38,173 nt of DNA, from NCBI GenBank assembly GCA_014799955.1, contig JAAVHB010000026.1:1-38173 (forward strand), read 5' to 3'. The notes beneath the pieces are model-generated. The model was not told where the DNA came from and searched no databases. It was given only the letters and a program-made list of their open reading frames with translations. Shown piece after piece: positions 24,002-32,749 of this stretch (within the stretch, counting starts at the first letter, position 1; the number at the start of each line of letters is the position of its first letter). Position numbers and translations under genes: made by a program. Source of the stretch: Butyrivibrio sp. GTDB lineage: Bacteria; Bacillota; Clostridia; Lachnospirales; Lachnospiraceae.

Positions 24002-24193
24002 ATGATTTACGATGACGATTCCAAGCCTGCCGCCAAGAAATCCCGTGAAAAAACCGTGAATGCCATTGATTCAGAGTGCGATGTGGCAGGAATACGGCAG
24101 ACAAGCCATTACGACAAATACAACAAGCCGCTCCCCGACAACAATATGTTTTTTGAGGAGCGCCATAACCCGTTAAGCAGCAAGGGCAATTAA
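24002..24193 (+). CDS. Small hydrophilic protein of unknown function
   Basis: 63 residues, rich in Asp, Lys, Asn and Ser, with no membrane segment and one cysteine. It starts with MIYDDDSKPAAKKSREK and ends with EERHNPLSSKGN. I do not recognise the family. A real gene is supported by GGAGG 7 bases before the ATG and by a terminator directly after the stop (24195-24230). It lies 66 bases after the DtxR-type gene and could be transcribed with it. The composition suggests a disordered, basic-acidic small protein. Function unknown. Confidence 0.65.
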   Translation: MIYDDDSKPAAKKSREKTVNAIDSECDVAGIRQTSHYDKYNKPLPDNNMFFEERHNPLSSKGN

Positions 24194-24194
24194 A

Positions 24195-24230
24195 AATCCG
24201 GCGGACGTTTCAGGCGTCTGCCGGATTCTT
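24195..24230 (+). terminator. Terminator after the 63-residue protein gene
   Basis: Stem AATCCGGCGGACG/CGTCTGCCGGATT with one mismatched pair and a 7-base loop, followed by CTTTTATG. Confidence 0.8.
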
Positions 24231-24239
24231 TTATGCACA

Positions 24240-24281
24240 GACCCGTGCATAGTGATATGCCGCTGAAGCGGCGCACGGGTC
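24240..24281. repeat. Nested inverted repeat
   Basis: Outer arms GACCCGTGC/GCACGGGTC (24240-24248 and 24273-24281) and inner arms GCCGCT/AGCGGC (24259-24264 and 24267-24272). Neither side has a T-run. It resembles the GC-rich hairpins in the array at 23267-23540. Confidence 0.55.
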
Positions 24282-24323
24282 GCGCGGCGAGTATGAGAAG
24301 ATAAATCTTCCCTACCCGATTAT

Positions 24324-25625
24324 TTATTTCAAAAATAAATCGTCGGTTGCGGGATTGTCGATAAGCTCGCCCGCCTCGGTAAATCGCGAGCCGTGACACG
24401 GGCAGTCCCACGAATGCTCCTGCGGATTCCATTTCAGCGCGCAGCCCAGATGCGGACAGCGTTTTTTGGACGGTGAAAGCAGATTGACGGTCGTTTCAAA
24501 GGCATTGGCAAAAAGCTGCGGTCTCAGGATGCTTCTTGACGGAGAAAAAACCTTTGCCCACGGATTTTCAATTCCTCTGACGGCATCGCTTAAAATCATG
24601 GCAGCAACCATCGAGGAGGTCATTCCCCATTTGTTAAAGCCCGTCGCCACATAAAAGTCCGCAGTCCGTTTTGAGTATTTTCCGATATACGGAACCTTGT
24701 CAAGCGTCATGCAGTCCTGTGCCGCCCAATGAAATTTTTCCTTCGCCTCGGGGTAATATCTTCGCGCGAAATCCCGCAGCTCCTGCCACTTTCCGCCCTT
24801 TTTACCGGTTCGGCAGCCTCCGCCGCCGATAAGCAGCAAATCCCCGTAATTGCGGAAGGACATTCCCTTTTGCGCTTCGTCAACATACATGCCCTCCACG
24901 TTCGGAGCGTTCTCAAGCGCGATGACATACGAGCGGTGCTGGTACTGCTTCAGAAAATAGCTCCCGTGCTTGTTTATAAACGGGAAATGCGTCGCCACAA
25001 TGATTTTGTCGGCGGTGATTATACCGCCTCCGGTGACCGCGCCGCGCTCCGTCAGCTCAAGTATTTTGCTATGCTCGCGTATATTAAGTTCTTCCGAAAC
25101 CGCTTTTACGAATTTCAGGGGATTAAACTGTGCCTGTCTTGAAAACCTGACCGCTCCGGCAATGGGAAACGGCAGGGGAAGTTCGTCCAAAAATTTCGCC
25201 GGATAGCCTATTTTATGAAGAGCCGCCAGCTCCTTTTCGATTTTTTTGCGGTTATATAACGAATATACAGCGGATTCCTTTTCCTCAAAATCACAGTCGA
25301 TTTCGTCGCAAAGCCTACGGAACTCTTTGAGCGCCGCCTCATTTGCCTCAAGATACAGCTTCGCGTATTCCGCGCCGAAGCGCCTGAGCAGACTGCTGTA
25401 TATCAAGCCGTGCTGCGAGGTTATTTTGGCGGTTGTATTCTTCGTTACGCCGCTGCATACCGTATCGGCTTCGACCAGAATGTACGGCACCTCCGCCTGC
25501 GCAAGGCGCAGGGCGCACAAAATCCCCGCCATTCCTCCACCGATAATAAGAACCTCGGTGTGTAAATCTCCTTTTAACGGCTCCCGCTTAGGAAGCTTTA
25601 CCGTATCCGACCAAACCGATTTCAT
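24324..25625 (-). CDS. FAD-dependent oxidoreductase with C-terminal Rieske [2Fe-2S] domain
   Basis: 433 residues. The dinucleotide-binding Rossmann motif LIIGGGMAGILCALRLAQAE is at about 26-45, and the D-amino-acid-oxidase-like FAD fold continues to about 370, with ATGFNKWGMTSS as the second FAD contact. The last 50 residues are a Rieske domain: CPHLGC (Cys390, His392, Cys395) and CPCHGS (Cys408, Cys410, His411), all four cluster ligands plus the disulphide pair. It should oxidise an amine or related substrate and pass electrons through the iron-sulphur centre. GGGGAG lies 8 bases before the ATG. No partner gene is adjacent, and the substrate is unknown. Confidence 0.9.
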   Translation of the reverse strand: MKSVWSDTVKLPKREPLKGDLHTEVLIIGGGMAGILCALRLAQAEVPYILVEADTVCSGVTKNTTAKITSQHGLIYSSLLRRFGAEYAKLYLEANEAALKEFRRLCDEIDCDFEEKESAVYSLYNRKKIEKELAALHKIGYPAKFLDELPLPFPIAGAVRFSRQAQFNPLKFVKAVSEELNIREHSKILELTERGAVTGGGIITADKIIVATHFPFINKHGSYFLKQYQHRSYVIALENAPNVEGMYVDEAQKGMSFRNYGDLLLIGGGGCRTGKKGGKWQELRDFARRYYPEAKEKFHWAAQDCMTLDKVPYIGKYSKRTADFYVATGFNKWGMTSSMVAAMILSDAVRGIENPWAKVFSPSRSILRPQLFANAFETTVNLLSPSKKRCPHLGCALKWNPQEHSWDCPCHGSRFTEAGELIDNPATDDLFLK

Positions 25626-25776
25626 CAGAACATCTCCCCGTTAATGTTTTATAAAATCAGTTTTCTGCAATCCGGAATTTTTTATTCATTGCTTATAACG
25701 GTCTCACTTCCGATAATTTGTTAAACGGCTCCTCTGTTTGCAAAGCGGTAATATGCATTTTGCGCTCCTGCGCGCA

Positions 25777-25806
25777 AAACAAAAAGGCGGTTTGGGTAAA
25801 CCGCCC
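25777..25806 (-). terminator. Terminator of the che operon
   Basis: Stem GGCGGTTT/AAACCGCC (25786-25793 and 25798-25805) with loop GGGT, followed leftward by TTTTTGTTTT. It lies 41 bases after the receptor stop. A second hairpin TTTTGCGC/GCGCAAAA lies just beyond it. Confidence 0.85.
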
Positions 25807-25847
25807 TTTTGAATGTTAATATCCGCTTTGTTACCGCAGAAATTATT

Positions 25848-27626
25848 TTAATACTTGCTGAAATCTCCGTCCAATGAGATTACGGGCTCGCTGCTGTAGC
25901 TGGGTCCGTTATCCATAAAGGAGTTGCCCTTACCTGCACCCGAAAGCAGTTTGTACTGACCGATAAGGCTCTTAAGCGTATTAGCCTGATTTGAAAGCTC
26001 CTCACTGGCAGCAGCACACTGCTCGCTGGTAGCCGCATTTGTCTGTACAACCGTCGAAACCTGAGCAATAGCCTGGTCAATCTGGGAGATTGCCGTTGAC
26101 TGGTCGTTGGAGGATACCGCAATGTTGCTGATTAACGCTACGATTTCATCGATGGACCTTACGATTTCATCAAGAGACTTTGCGGTTTCTTCGGCAATCT
26201 TTGTACCGTTTGCAACCTTGTGGATTGAATCCTCAATTATCTCAGCCGTCTCACCTGCTGCCGAAGCACTCTTTGCGGCAAGACTTCTTACTTCCTCGGC
26301 AACTACCGCGAAGCCCTTGCCGTGAACGCCTGCTCTTGCTGCCTCAACCGCTGCGTTAAGAGCAAGAATATTTGTCTGGAACGAAATATCGTTAATAGTC
26401 TTAATAATTTTGGAAATTGTTTCGGAGGACTCGTTGATGCTGTCCATAGCCTGAATCATGGACTTCATCTGCTCGTTGCCGGAAGTAGCCATTTCCTTAA
26501 CATTGTTTACCAATACGTTAGCCTTGCTTGCCTCCGTAGCGTTCTCCTTAGTACGCTGTGTAACCTCATCCATAGACGCGGTAACCTGCTGGAGCGCGCT
26601 TGCCTGCTCTGTTGAACCCTGTGCGAGAGCCTGGCTCGCATTTGCAACCTGCTCGGAACCTACCGTAATCTGAGCGCCCGCCTCTCTGATATTGCCGAGA
26701 GTTGCGTTCTGGTCCGCAATCATCCTCTGAATTGCCTTGCCGAGAAGGTCTCTGTCTCCTCTCGGAGTAACCTCCATACTCAAATCGCCCTTTGCAATAA
26801 CATCGGCAATTCTCGCCTGCTCCTTGGTTGCGCTGACCATAACGCTGAACTCATCCATCAACTCGCCGAGGTCATCGTCGTTAATCTTCTGACAGTCAAC
26901 ATCAACATCTCCGACAGCAAGCTTCTTAGCTGCAGCAGAGAGCTTCAATACGGGTGCCGTGATTGCTCTGATTAATACAGCGGCATACATAATTGTTATA
27001 ATGAATGCCACTACCGCTATACCGATAAGTACGCCGGTAAGAATGGTATTTTCCAATTTGATACTGTCATTGCGGCTCTGTACGTCCTCCTCTATGAGCT
27101 TTATCAAATCCTCCAAAGCAACTTCGGCCTTGCTGGCTATTTCTCCTCCTCTGCCGTTCATGTCCTCAATCGCTTCCTGAACCTTACCGGCTTCAACCAT
27201 CTCAATCTCAGATTCCATTGAGTCCATCCATTCGTTTATGGTGTCCTCAACCACCTGATACTGAGTAACTACATCAGACTCAAATACACCCATTCTGTTC
27301 TCAAACAAATCAAGATAACTGCGGATACCGGCCTCATATGCTGAAATTGCGCTCTCCTGCTCTTTAATACTAGCAGGGTCATCGGGATACATAAACAGAA
27401 TGTTTCTGATATGTACTCTTACATTGGTGAACTCGCTGAACGCTCCCATCAGATAGAACTCGCCTCTTGCGTAATTCTCATAAAGACTGGTGCGGCTCTT
27501 ATTGATGCGGCTCGATGAAACCAGACCGACAGCCGCTACAATTACCAGCAATACCAGCATTATAGCGCTGAATGTCGTAATTTTTACCCTTACGGTCATA
27601 TTCTTAATTGAAAATTTTTTCTTCAT
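25848..27626 (-). CDS. Methyl-accepting chemotaxis protein
   Basis: 592 residues. A membrane segment at about 17-36 and a second near 198-226 enclose an extracellular helical sensor of about 160 residues, of the four-helix-bundle type. A HAMP domain follows (about 225-280), then a long coiled coil with the conserved hairpin tip DISFQTNILALNAAVEAARAG near 414-434, which binds CheA and CheW. It is the receptor of this operon. The C-terminus (SLDGDFSKY) has no NWETF-like CheR docking pentapeptide. Glutamate/glutamine-rich methylation stretches are present. Signal unknown. Last gene of the operon, 18 bases after cheW. Confidence 0.92.
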   Translation of the reverse strand: MKKKFSIKNMTVRVKITTFSAIMLVLLVIVAAVGLVSSSRINKSRTSLYENYARGEFYLMGAFSEFTNVRVHIRNILFMYPDDPASIKEQESAISAYEAGIRSYLDLFENRMGVFESDVVTQYQVVEDTINEWMDSMESEIEMVEAGKVQEAIEDMNGRGGEIASKAEVALEDLIKLIEEDVQSRNDSIKLENTILTGVLIGIAVVAFIITIMYAAVLIRAITAPVLKLSAAAKKLAVGDVDVDCQKINDDDLGELMDEFSVMVSATKEQARIADVIAKGDLSMEVTPRGDRDLLGKAIQRMIADQNATLGNIREAGAQITVGSEQVANASQALAQGSTEQASALQQVTASMDEVTQRTKENATEASKANVLVNNVKEMATSGNEQMKSMIQAMDSINESSETISKIIKTINDISFQTNILALNAAVEAARAGVHGKGFAVVAEEVRSLAAKSASAAGETAEIIEDSIHKVANGTKIAEETAKSLDEIVRSIDEIVALISNIAVSSNDQSTAISQIDQAIAQVSTVVQTNAATSEQCAAASEELSNQANTLKSLIGQYKLLSGAGKGNSFMDNGPSYSSEPVISLDGDFSKY

Positions 27627-27644
27627 AACAGTAAACTCTCCTTT

Positions 27645-28163
27645 TTATGATTGTTCTTTCTCTTGATTGTCTTCAATTGCATCTAAAGCATCTTGCTTAA
27701 TCAGCTTATCCGGGTCCAACAGCAGTTTCACCGTATCACCCGTTCTTGCCAATCCGTATACATATTTCCTTTGTTCATTATCCTTCTTGCCTAAAGCCGG
27801 CGGAGGAACAATGTCGTCATCCAGTATTGTGTCTACTTCCGCGATTCTCTCGACTATCAGACCAAGCACCGTTGATTTTACGTCAATCACGATAATGCAC
27901 GTTCGGTCGGTATACTCTGTCGGATCCATCTTGAATCTGACGCGGACATCAATTACGGGAATGATTTTACCTCGGAGGTTTATCAGACCTTTTATGTAAT
28001 CTTCTACCTCAGGGATTGCAGTTATAGGCTGCATGGGAATTATTTCCTTTACATAACTGATGCTGATACCGAAGTATTCCTTTCCTGTCTGGAAGGTCAT
28101 GAACTTTCCTGTCTGCGCGTCTTCGCCTTCCTCGACCAGTTCTTCAATCAGTTCTTCGGCCAT
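27645..28163 (-). CDS. cheW: Chemotaxis adaptor CheW
   Basis: 172 residues with the SH3-like CheW fold: FMTFQTGKEYFGISISYVKEI, then INLRGKIIPVIDVRVRF, and ending with a KLIKQ stretch. It links the receptor to CheA in the signalling array. Acidic ends (EELIEELVEEGED at the start, IEDNQEKE at the end) flank the core. AGGAGATAG lies before the ATG. It starts 3 bases after the cheA stop. Confidence 0.92.
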   Translation of the reverse strand: MAEELIEELVEEGEDAQTGKFMTFQTGKEYFGISISYVKEIIPMQPITAIPEVEDYIKGLINLRGKIIPVIDVRVRFKMDPTEYTDRTCIIVIDVKSTVLGLIVERIAEVDTILDDDIVPPPALGKKDNEQRKYVYGLARTGDTVKLLLDPDKLIKQDALDAIEDNQEKEQS

Positions 28164-28166
28164 GTA

Positions 28167-30287
28167 CTATCTCCTTTCCTCGTCAAGAATCAGTCCGGCA
28201 ATGTCCAGAATCAACGCGATACTGCCGTCGCCAAGCTGCGTACAGCCGGAAAGCCCTCTAACCTTCTTGACGTAAGAAGGTATCGGCTTGACTACTATCT
28301 CCTGTTCCTGGAGCAGCTTGTCAATCAAAATACATATCTGCTCGCCCTCATGTTCAAGAACCACGACGATTCCGTCCTCAATATTGCATACCGAGCCCGG
28401 CAGGTCGTACTTCTCATTCAGGCGTATAAACGGATAGCATTCTCCGCGAAGAACAATGTATTCTTCTCCGCTCGGCTCCTGTATGAGTGAATCCTCTCCC
28501 ATTCTGACAAACTGTTTGATTGCAGCTGTTTCAATCACAAACGAAGAGTTTCCTACCTGTACCACTATACCATTTATAATAGCCAATGTCAGCGGTATAA
28601 CAAGAGTCATCTCCGAACCCTCGTTTTCCACGCTCTCTATATCAAGTCTGCCACCGATGGATTGAATATTCTTGACAACAACGTCCATACCGACGCCTCG
28701 TCCCGAATACTCGGTAACCTCCTCCTTGGTGGAAAATCCGGGCAACGTAATAAATCTGAAAATTTCTTTTTCTTTAAATTCGCTTATGGGCTTATTCTCA
28801 ATAAGACCCTTTGACAGCGCTTTGTCGTACAGCTTTTCCTTATTAAGGCCTTTGCCGTCATCCTTTACGCTGATATAAACCTTTCCGCCCTCATTCTTGG
28901 CTTCAAGGGTAATTTTTCCTTTGGCGGACTTACCGTTTGCGGTACGCACCTCGGGATTGTCTTCTATACCGTGGTCCACAGAGTTACGCACAAGGTGCAT
29001 AAGCGGGTCCGTGATATGCTCGATAATATTCTTATCAACCTCGGTATTCTCACCGATTACTTCAAGTTCGATATCCTTGCCGAGCTTTCTCGAAACGTCA
29101 AAGACAATACGCTTCATCTTCTGGAAGGTATTTGTCAGCGGCATCATTCGCATGGACATTATAATGTCCTGAAGCTCCGTGGTATTCTTGGAAAGCTGGG
29201 CCGCAGCCTTAGAAAAATTACTGAGGTCAAGCCCCGGCACTTTTAAGTCGGGATTCTGCAAAACCGTAGCCTCGGCAATTACAAGCTCTCCGATTAAATC
29301 CATAAGAGCGTCCATTTTTTCGACATTTACGCTGATGATCTGCTGCTTCGGCTGATTCTTCGCTAATGTCTTTCCCTTTCCGGTTTCCTTTGTCTTTACG
29401 ACGTAATCACCGGGCATTGGCTGCTGTCCGTCGCTCTTATCGGGCTTTTTCTCGTCATCCAGATTAATGACAATCGGCGCGCTTTCGCGTCCAAGCTCCA
29501 CAAGGGCTTTTCCGTACTGCTCCGAGTTAATCTCTTCAAAATCTATATGCTCTGCCTCGGCGCTGTCAATCAGCTCAAGAATCTCTTCCTTGCTGCTCTT
29601 GGTCTGCAGCAGCATATAGAAGCCTTCCGCAAGAATCGTATCTCCGCTGGCCTCATTGGAAAGAATATCCTCCGGGGTGTACAGAAGGTCCTCCGCAACC
29701 TCTTTGAGCGCGTATGTAGCAGAATATGCGCGGATGTTGCTCATCTGCGTATCGTTTCTGTAATGAATGACAATCTTGTAAAAATGACTGTCCGCCTCTG
29801 CCACGGGCGCAACATAGAACTGGGTCGGCTCCTCTTTCTTATTGGCCTTGGGAAGCCTGATTCCCTGTTTCTTTATTTCTCCCTTGATACGGCTAAGGAA
29901 TTCATCCAAATCCTTGACAAGCTGACTTTCGTCTCCGTCCGGCGAATCTCCGTTTTTGATTTTATCCAGCTCACCGTTAATAAAATCCGATACGGCAAGC
30001 ACTTTTTCCACCAATTCAAGATGGGGTACATTCTCAGGATGCGATTCTCTTAAGTAATAAAAAACATCCTCAAGTTTATGGGAGACTTTGGTGAGGTTTT
30101 CATACATCAAAACTCCCGATGAGCCCTTAATGGTGTGCATACAACGGAAAATCTCATTGATATCGGCATCGTCGAAGCATTCTGCATCTTGTTTCTCTAA
30201 TATTATGCCTTCAAGTTTTTCGAGAAGCTGACCGCTTTCGTACAAAAACATGGCAAGCATACTGTCTGTATTAAATTCTTCTGCCAT
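28167..30287 (-). CDS. cheA: Chemotaxis histidine kinase CheA
   Basis: 706 residues. The phosphotransfer domain has FRCMHTIKGSSG with the phosphorylated His51. A P2-like linker region (about 160-265) with a charged stretch follows, then the dimerisation helices (DALMDLIGELVIAEATV near 325), the ATPase with HLVRNSVDHGIEDN, DDGKGLN and GRGVGMDVV, and the C-terminal CheW-like domain. It receives the receptor signal and passes phosphate to CheY and CheB. GGAGG precedes the ATG. The P2 part is larger and more degenerate than in the Bacillus enzyme but its docking role cannot be judged. Confidence 0.94.
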   Translation of the reverse strand: MAEEFNTDSMLAMFLYESGQLLEKLEGIILEKQDAECFDDADINEIFRCMHTIKGSSGVLMYENLTKVSHKLEDVFYYLRESHPENVPHLELVEKVLAVSDFINGELDKIKNGDSPDGDESQLVKDLDEFLSRIKGEIKKQGIRLPKANKKEEPTQFYVAPVAEADSHFYKIVIHYRNDTQMSNIRAYSATYALKEVAEDLLYTPEDILSNEASGDTILAEGFYMLLQTKSSKEEILELIDSAEAEHIDFEEINSEQYGKALVELGRESAPIVINLDDEKKPDKSDGQQPMPGDYVVKTKETGKGKTLAKNQPKQQIISVNVEKMDALMDLIGELVIAEATVLQNPDLKVPGLDLSNFSKAAAQLSKNTTELQDIIMSMRMMPLTNTFQKMKRIVFDVSRKLGKDIELEVIGENTEVDKNIIEHITDPLMHLVRNSVDHGIEDNPEVRTANGKSAKGKITLEAKNEGGKVYISVKDDGKGLNKEKLYDKALSKGLIENKPISEFKEKEIFRFITLPGFSTKEEVTEYSGRGVGMDVVVKNIQSIGGRLDIESVENEGSEMTLVIPLTLAIINGIVVQVGNSSFVIETAAIKQFVRMGEDSLIQEPSGEEYIVLRGECYPFIRLNEKYDLPGSVCNIEDGIVVVLEHEGEQICILIDKLLQEQEIVVKPIPSYVKKVRGLSGCTQLGDGSIALILDIAGLILDEERR

Positions 30288-30325
30288 ACTTCCTCCAATC
30301 TTCAGAATTTTCTCATACTCCGCCT

Positions 30326-30718
30326 TTAAATCAGCTCAAGTTTTTTGAGTACTTTTTCAAATTTTTCAACATCTATCGGTTTTCCCGCATAGGCTTCACA
30401 CCCAAGCTCGAACGCCATCTTTACATTACGTTCATCGTTTAACGCCGTGGTCATAATGACCTTAACGCGTTCTTCCTTAGGAATACCCTTCTGCGCTTCA
30501 ATTCCGCGGATTGCTTTAAGGACCTGATATCCGTCCATGACAGGCATCATAACATCAAGACATGCCAAATCGTAAGGTTCTCCGTCCTCATGCGCCATCA
30601 TAAAGGCATCCACCGCTTCTTCACCGTCAACCATCACGTCGCATTCTCCGTAGCGTGACAGCATATTGTCCATGAATTTACGGCTGGCGAAGTCATCTTC
30701 TGCCAATAAAATCTTCAT
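30326..30718 (-). CDS. cheY: CheY-type response regulator
   Basis: 130 residues, a single receiver domain. LLAEDDFASR gives the acidic pocket, Asp55 in LACLDVMMPV is the phospho-acceptor, Thr in IMTTALND and Lys in EAYAGKPIDVEKF complete the site. The sequence of the switch region and the place between cheB and cheA mark it as the CheY of this system. Whether it binds a flagellar switch is not shown; no flagellar gene is in the window. GAAAGGAG lies upstream. Confidence 0.88.
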   Translation of the reverse strand: MKILLAEDDFASRKFMDNMLSRYGECDVMVDGEEAVDAFMMAHEDGEPYDLACLDVMMPVMDGYQVLKAIRGIEAQKGIPKEERVKVIMTTALNDERNVKMAFELGCEAYAGKPIDVEKFEKVLKKLELI

Positions 30719-30750
30719 TAAAACCCTGCTCCTTTCTCCTTTGATGTTAT

Positions 30751-31770
30751 CTATTTGCTTAACAGGCTGTATACCTTTCCTGCAATCGCCGAAAGCGGCA
30801 TACGGTTCTGCACCGCGCCTATGTCAAAAGCGACCTTTGGCATTCCGTAGACAACACAGCTTGCCTCGTCCTGACCGATTGTCTGGGCGCCCGCATTGCG
30901 CATTTCCAGAAGTCCCTTGGCGCCGTCGCCGCCCATACCGGTAAGGATAACGCCTACCGCGCTTTTTCCCGCAACCTTGGCAACCGAACTGAACAGTACA
31001 TCCACGGATGGACAGTGACCGCTCACTCTTTCGGTACCGCTGCATTCCACCTGATAAATTCCTCCGACCTTGACAAGCTTCATATGCCTGTCGCCCGGTG
31101 CGATAAGCACCTGTCCCGGAAGAACCTTATCTCCGGTTTCCGCCTCCTTCACGGCAACCTCGCACTGGTTGTTAAGACGGTCCGCATACATCTTGGTAAA
31201 GCCCGGGGGCATATGCTGTACGATGACAACTCCCGGAATGTCTCTTTTGAACCTTCTTACCACCTCATAAATTGCCTCCGTGCCTCCCGTCGAAGCACCT
31301 ATTGCAACAAGGCGGTCCTTCCCTACGGTGATATGCTCGGATATGGAGTTGACTTCAACGCGCTTTAATTTTCCAACCTTTGCGGTGGAAGCGATTTTCA
31401 CCTTGACGGCAAGCTCCTGCGTAAGGAAAATATTGAGCTGTTCCCTGTTCAGGCTGTCAGGCTTATTAACGAAATCGACCGCGCCTGCCTCAAGAGCGTC
31501 AAACACCTTATCGCTCAGAGAGCTTATCATAACGACCGGAAGCGGGTACTGCGGCATAAGTCTTTTCACGAACTCTATTCCGCTCATCCTCGGCATTTCA
31601 ACGTCAAGCGTCATAACGTCGGGCTTATACTTGATAATAGCGTCTCTCGCCTCATAGGCGTCCTGCGCCTGAGCAACGACCTCAATATTGGGGTCGGAAT
31701 TAAGCCCTTTGACAAGCATATTGCGGAACATCACAGAGTCGTCAACTACTAACACTCTAATCGGTCTCAT
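30751..31770 (-). CDS. cheB: Chemotaxis methylesterase CheB
   Basis: 339 residues from the ATG at 31768-31770, with GGGGA 6 bases upstream and 1 base after the cheR stop. The receiver domain has VVDDSVMFR and phospho-acceptor Asp56 in TLDVEMP. The esterase domain has the serine in GASTGGTEAI, histidine in QHMPPGFT and aspartate in TGMGGDGAKG. It removes methyl groups from receptor glutamates and deamidates glutamines, resetting sensitivity together with CheR. Confidence 0.95.
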   Translation of the reverse strand: MRPIRVLVVDDSVMFRNMLVKGLNSDPNIEVVAQAQDAYEARDAIIKYKPDVMTLDVEMPRMSGIEFVKRLMPQYPLPVVMISSLSDKVFDALEAGAVDFVNKPDSLNREQLNIFLTQELAVKVKIASTAKVGKLKRVEVNSISEHITVGKDRLVAIGASTGGTEAIYEVVRRFKRDIPGVVIVQHMPPGFTKMYADRLNNQCEVAVKEAETGDKVLPGQVLIAPGDRHMKLVKVGGIYQVECSGTERVSGHCPSVDVLFSSVAKVAGKSAVGVILTGMGGDGAKGLLEMRNAGAQTIGQDEASCVVYGMPKVAFDIGAVQNRMPLSAIAGKVYSLLSK

Positions 31771-31771
31771 T

Positions 31772-32581
31772 TCAAGTCCCCTGCTTTCTATAAATTGATG
31801 GTTGTACATACTGAAACTGTGTTTTATGCCGGTCAAGGCTTTCGGTTGTCCCTATAAAAAGGAAACCGCCCGGCTCCATAAAATCGTATATTTTTTTGAT
31901 AAGCTGATATTTTACATCGTCCTGAAAATATATCATCACATTGCGCAGAAAAACAATGTGAAATTTTCTTTTGAAGGGAAACGGACTCATCAGATTAAAC
32001 TGCCTGAAAATAAGCTCCTTTTTCAGCTCATCCTTAACCTCATACTCCTCAGCGCTCACTTTTTTGAAATAACGCTGTTTCCATTTAGCCGGAAGCGGCT
32101 CTATATCTTCTTTAAGATAGACACCCTTTGTAGCGTGCTCAAGAACTCTTGTCGATACGTCGGTTGCAAGCACCCTCGTATCCCATGATTTGTGCTCGAT
32201 TCCGAAAAAATCAAGCAGCACCATCGCAAGCGTGTACGGCTCCTCTCCGGTGGAAGATGCTCCGGACAATATACGCAAATCCCTGTCCCTTGCCGCCTTC
32301 GCCTTCGCCCACGGAAGAGCAACGCGCGTCATAAAGTCGAAATGCTCACTCTCCCTCATAAAATAAGTGTGGTTTGTGGTAAGTACATTCACTATATCGG
32401 TTGCCTCTGGGCTGTTGGGGTTTGCCTCAACCTTGGACATATAATCATCATATCCGGAGTAGCCGTTCCGTATGATATAGTTCTCCAATCTTCCGCTTAC
32501 AAGAACTCTTTTCTGACTCAGGTCTATTCCGTAATTCTTCTTCATGTACGCCACAATACGTCTAAATTCATTGTCGTTCAT
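31772..32581 (-). CDS. cheR: Chemotaxis methyltransferase CheR
   Basis: 269 residues. The N-terminal helical part (RIVAYMKKNYGIDLSQKR) is followed by the SAM-dependent fold with TTNHTYFMRE, SGASSTGEEPYTLAM (the nucleotide-binding motif) and FLRNVMIYF. It methylates receptor glutamates. GAGGAGG lies 8 bases before the ATG. It is the first gene of the operon, driven by the promoter at 32683-32711. Confidence 0.95.
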   Translation of the reverse strand: MNDNEFRRIVAYMKKNYGIDLSQKRVLVSGRLENYIIRNGYSGYDDYMSKVEANPNSPEATDIVNVLTTNHTYFMRESEHFDFMTRVALPWAKAKAARDRDLRILSGASSTGEEPYTLAMVLLDFFGIEHKSWDTRVLATDVSTRVLEHATKGVYLKEDIEPLPAKWKQRYFKKVSAEEYEVKDELKKELIFRQFNLMSPFPFKRKFHIVFLRNVMIYFQDDVKYQLIKKIYDFMEPGGFLFIGTTESLDRHKTQFQYVQPSIYRKQGT

Positions 32582-32682
32582 CCTTATGCCTCCTCAGACA
32601 TCATGGCACTGTTTTCTTTTATTTCCATGAGTCTATCTACAATGTAATAAAAGACTAATTATGTAATTATACACCTTTTTCA

Positions 32683-32711
32683 ATGATAACGCTTTTGCGT
32701 ATCTTTGTCAA
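32683..32711 (-). promoter_or_regulatory. Promoter of the che operon
   Basis: Read leftward: TTGACA (32706-32711), 17-base spacer, TATCAT (32683-32688), about 100 bases before cheR. It is of the vegetative sigma-A type; no sigma-28 type flagellar promoter is visible. Confidence 0.8.
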
Positions 32712-32749
32712 CCTTTTTGAAGGCTCAAATTGACTGTGATTTTGATATT

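Noticed and set aside
30326-30718. Receiver-only protein as part of a phosphorelay separate from chemotaxis
   Set aside because: It lies inside the che operon between cheB and cheA with short gaps; CheY is the simpler reading.
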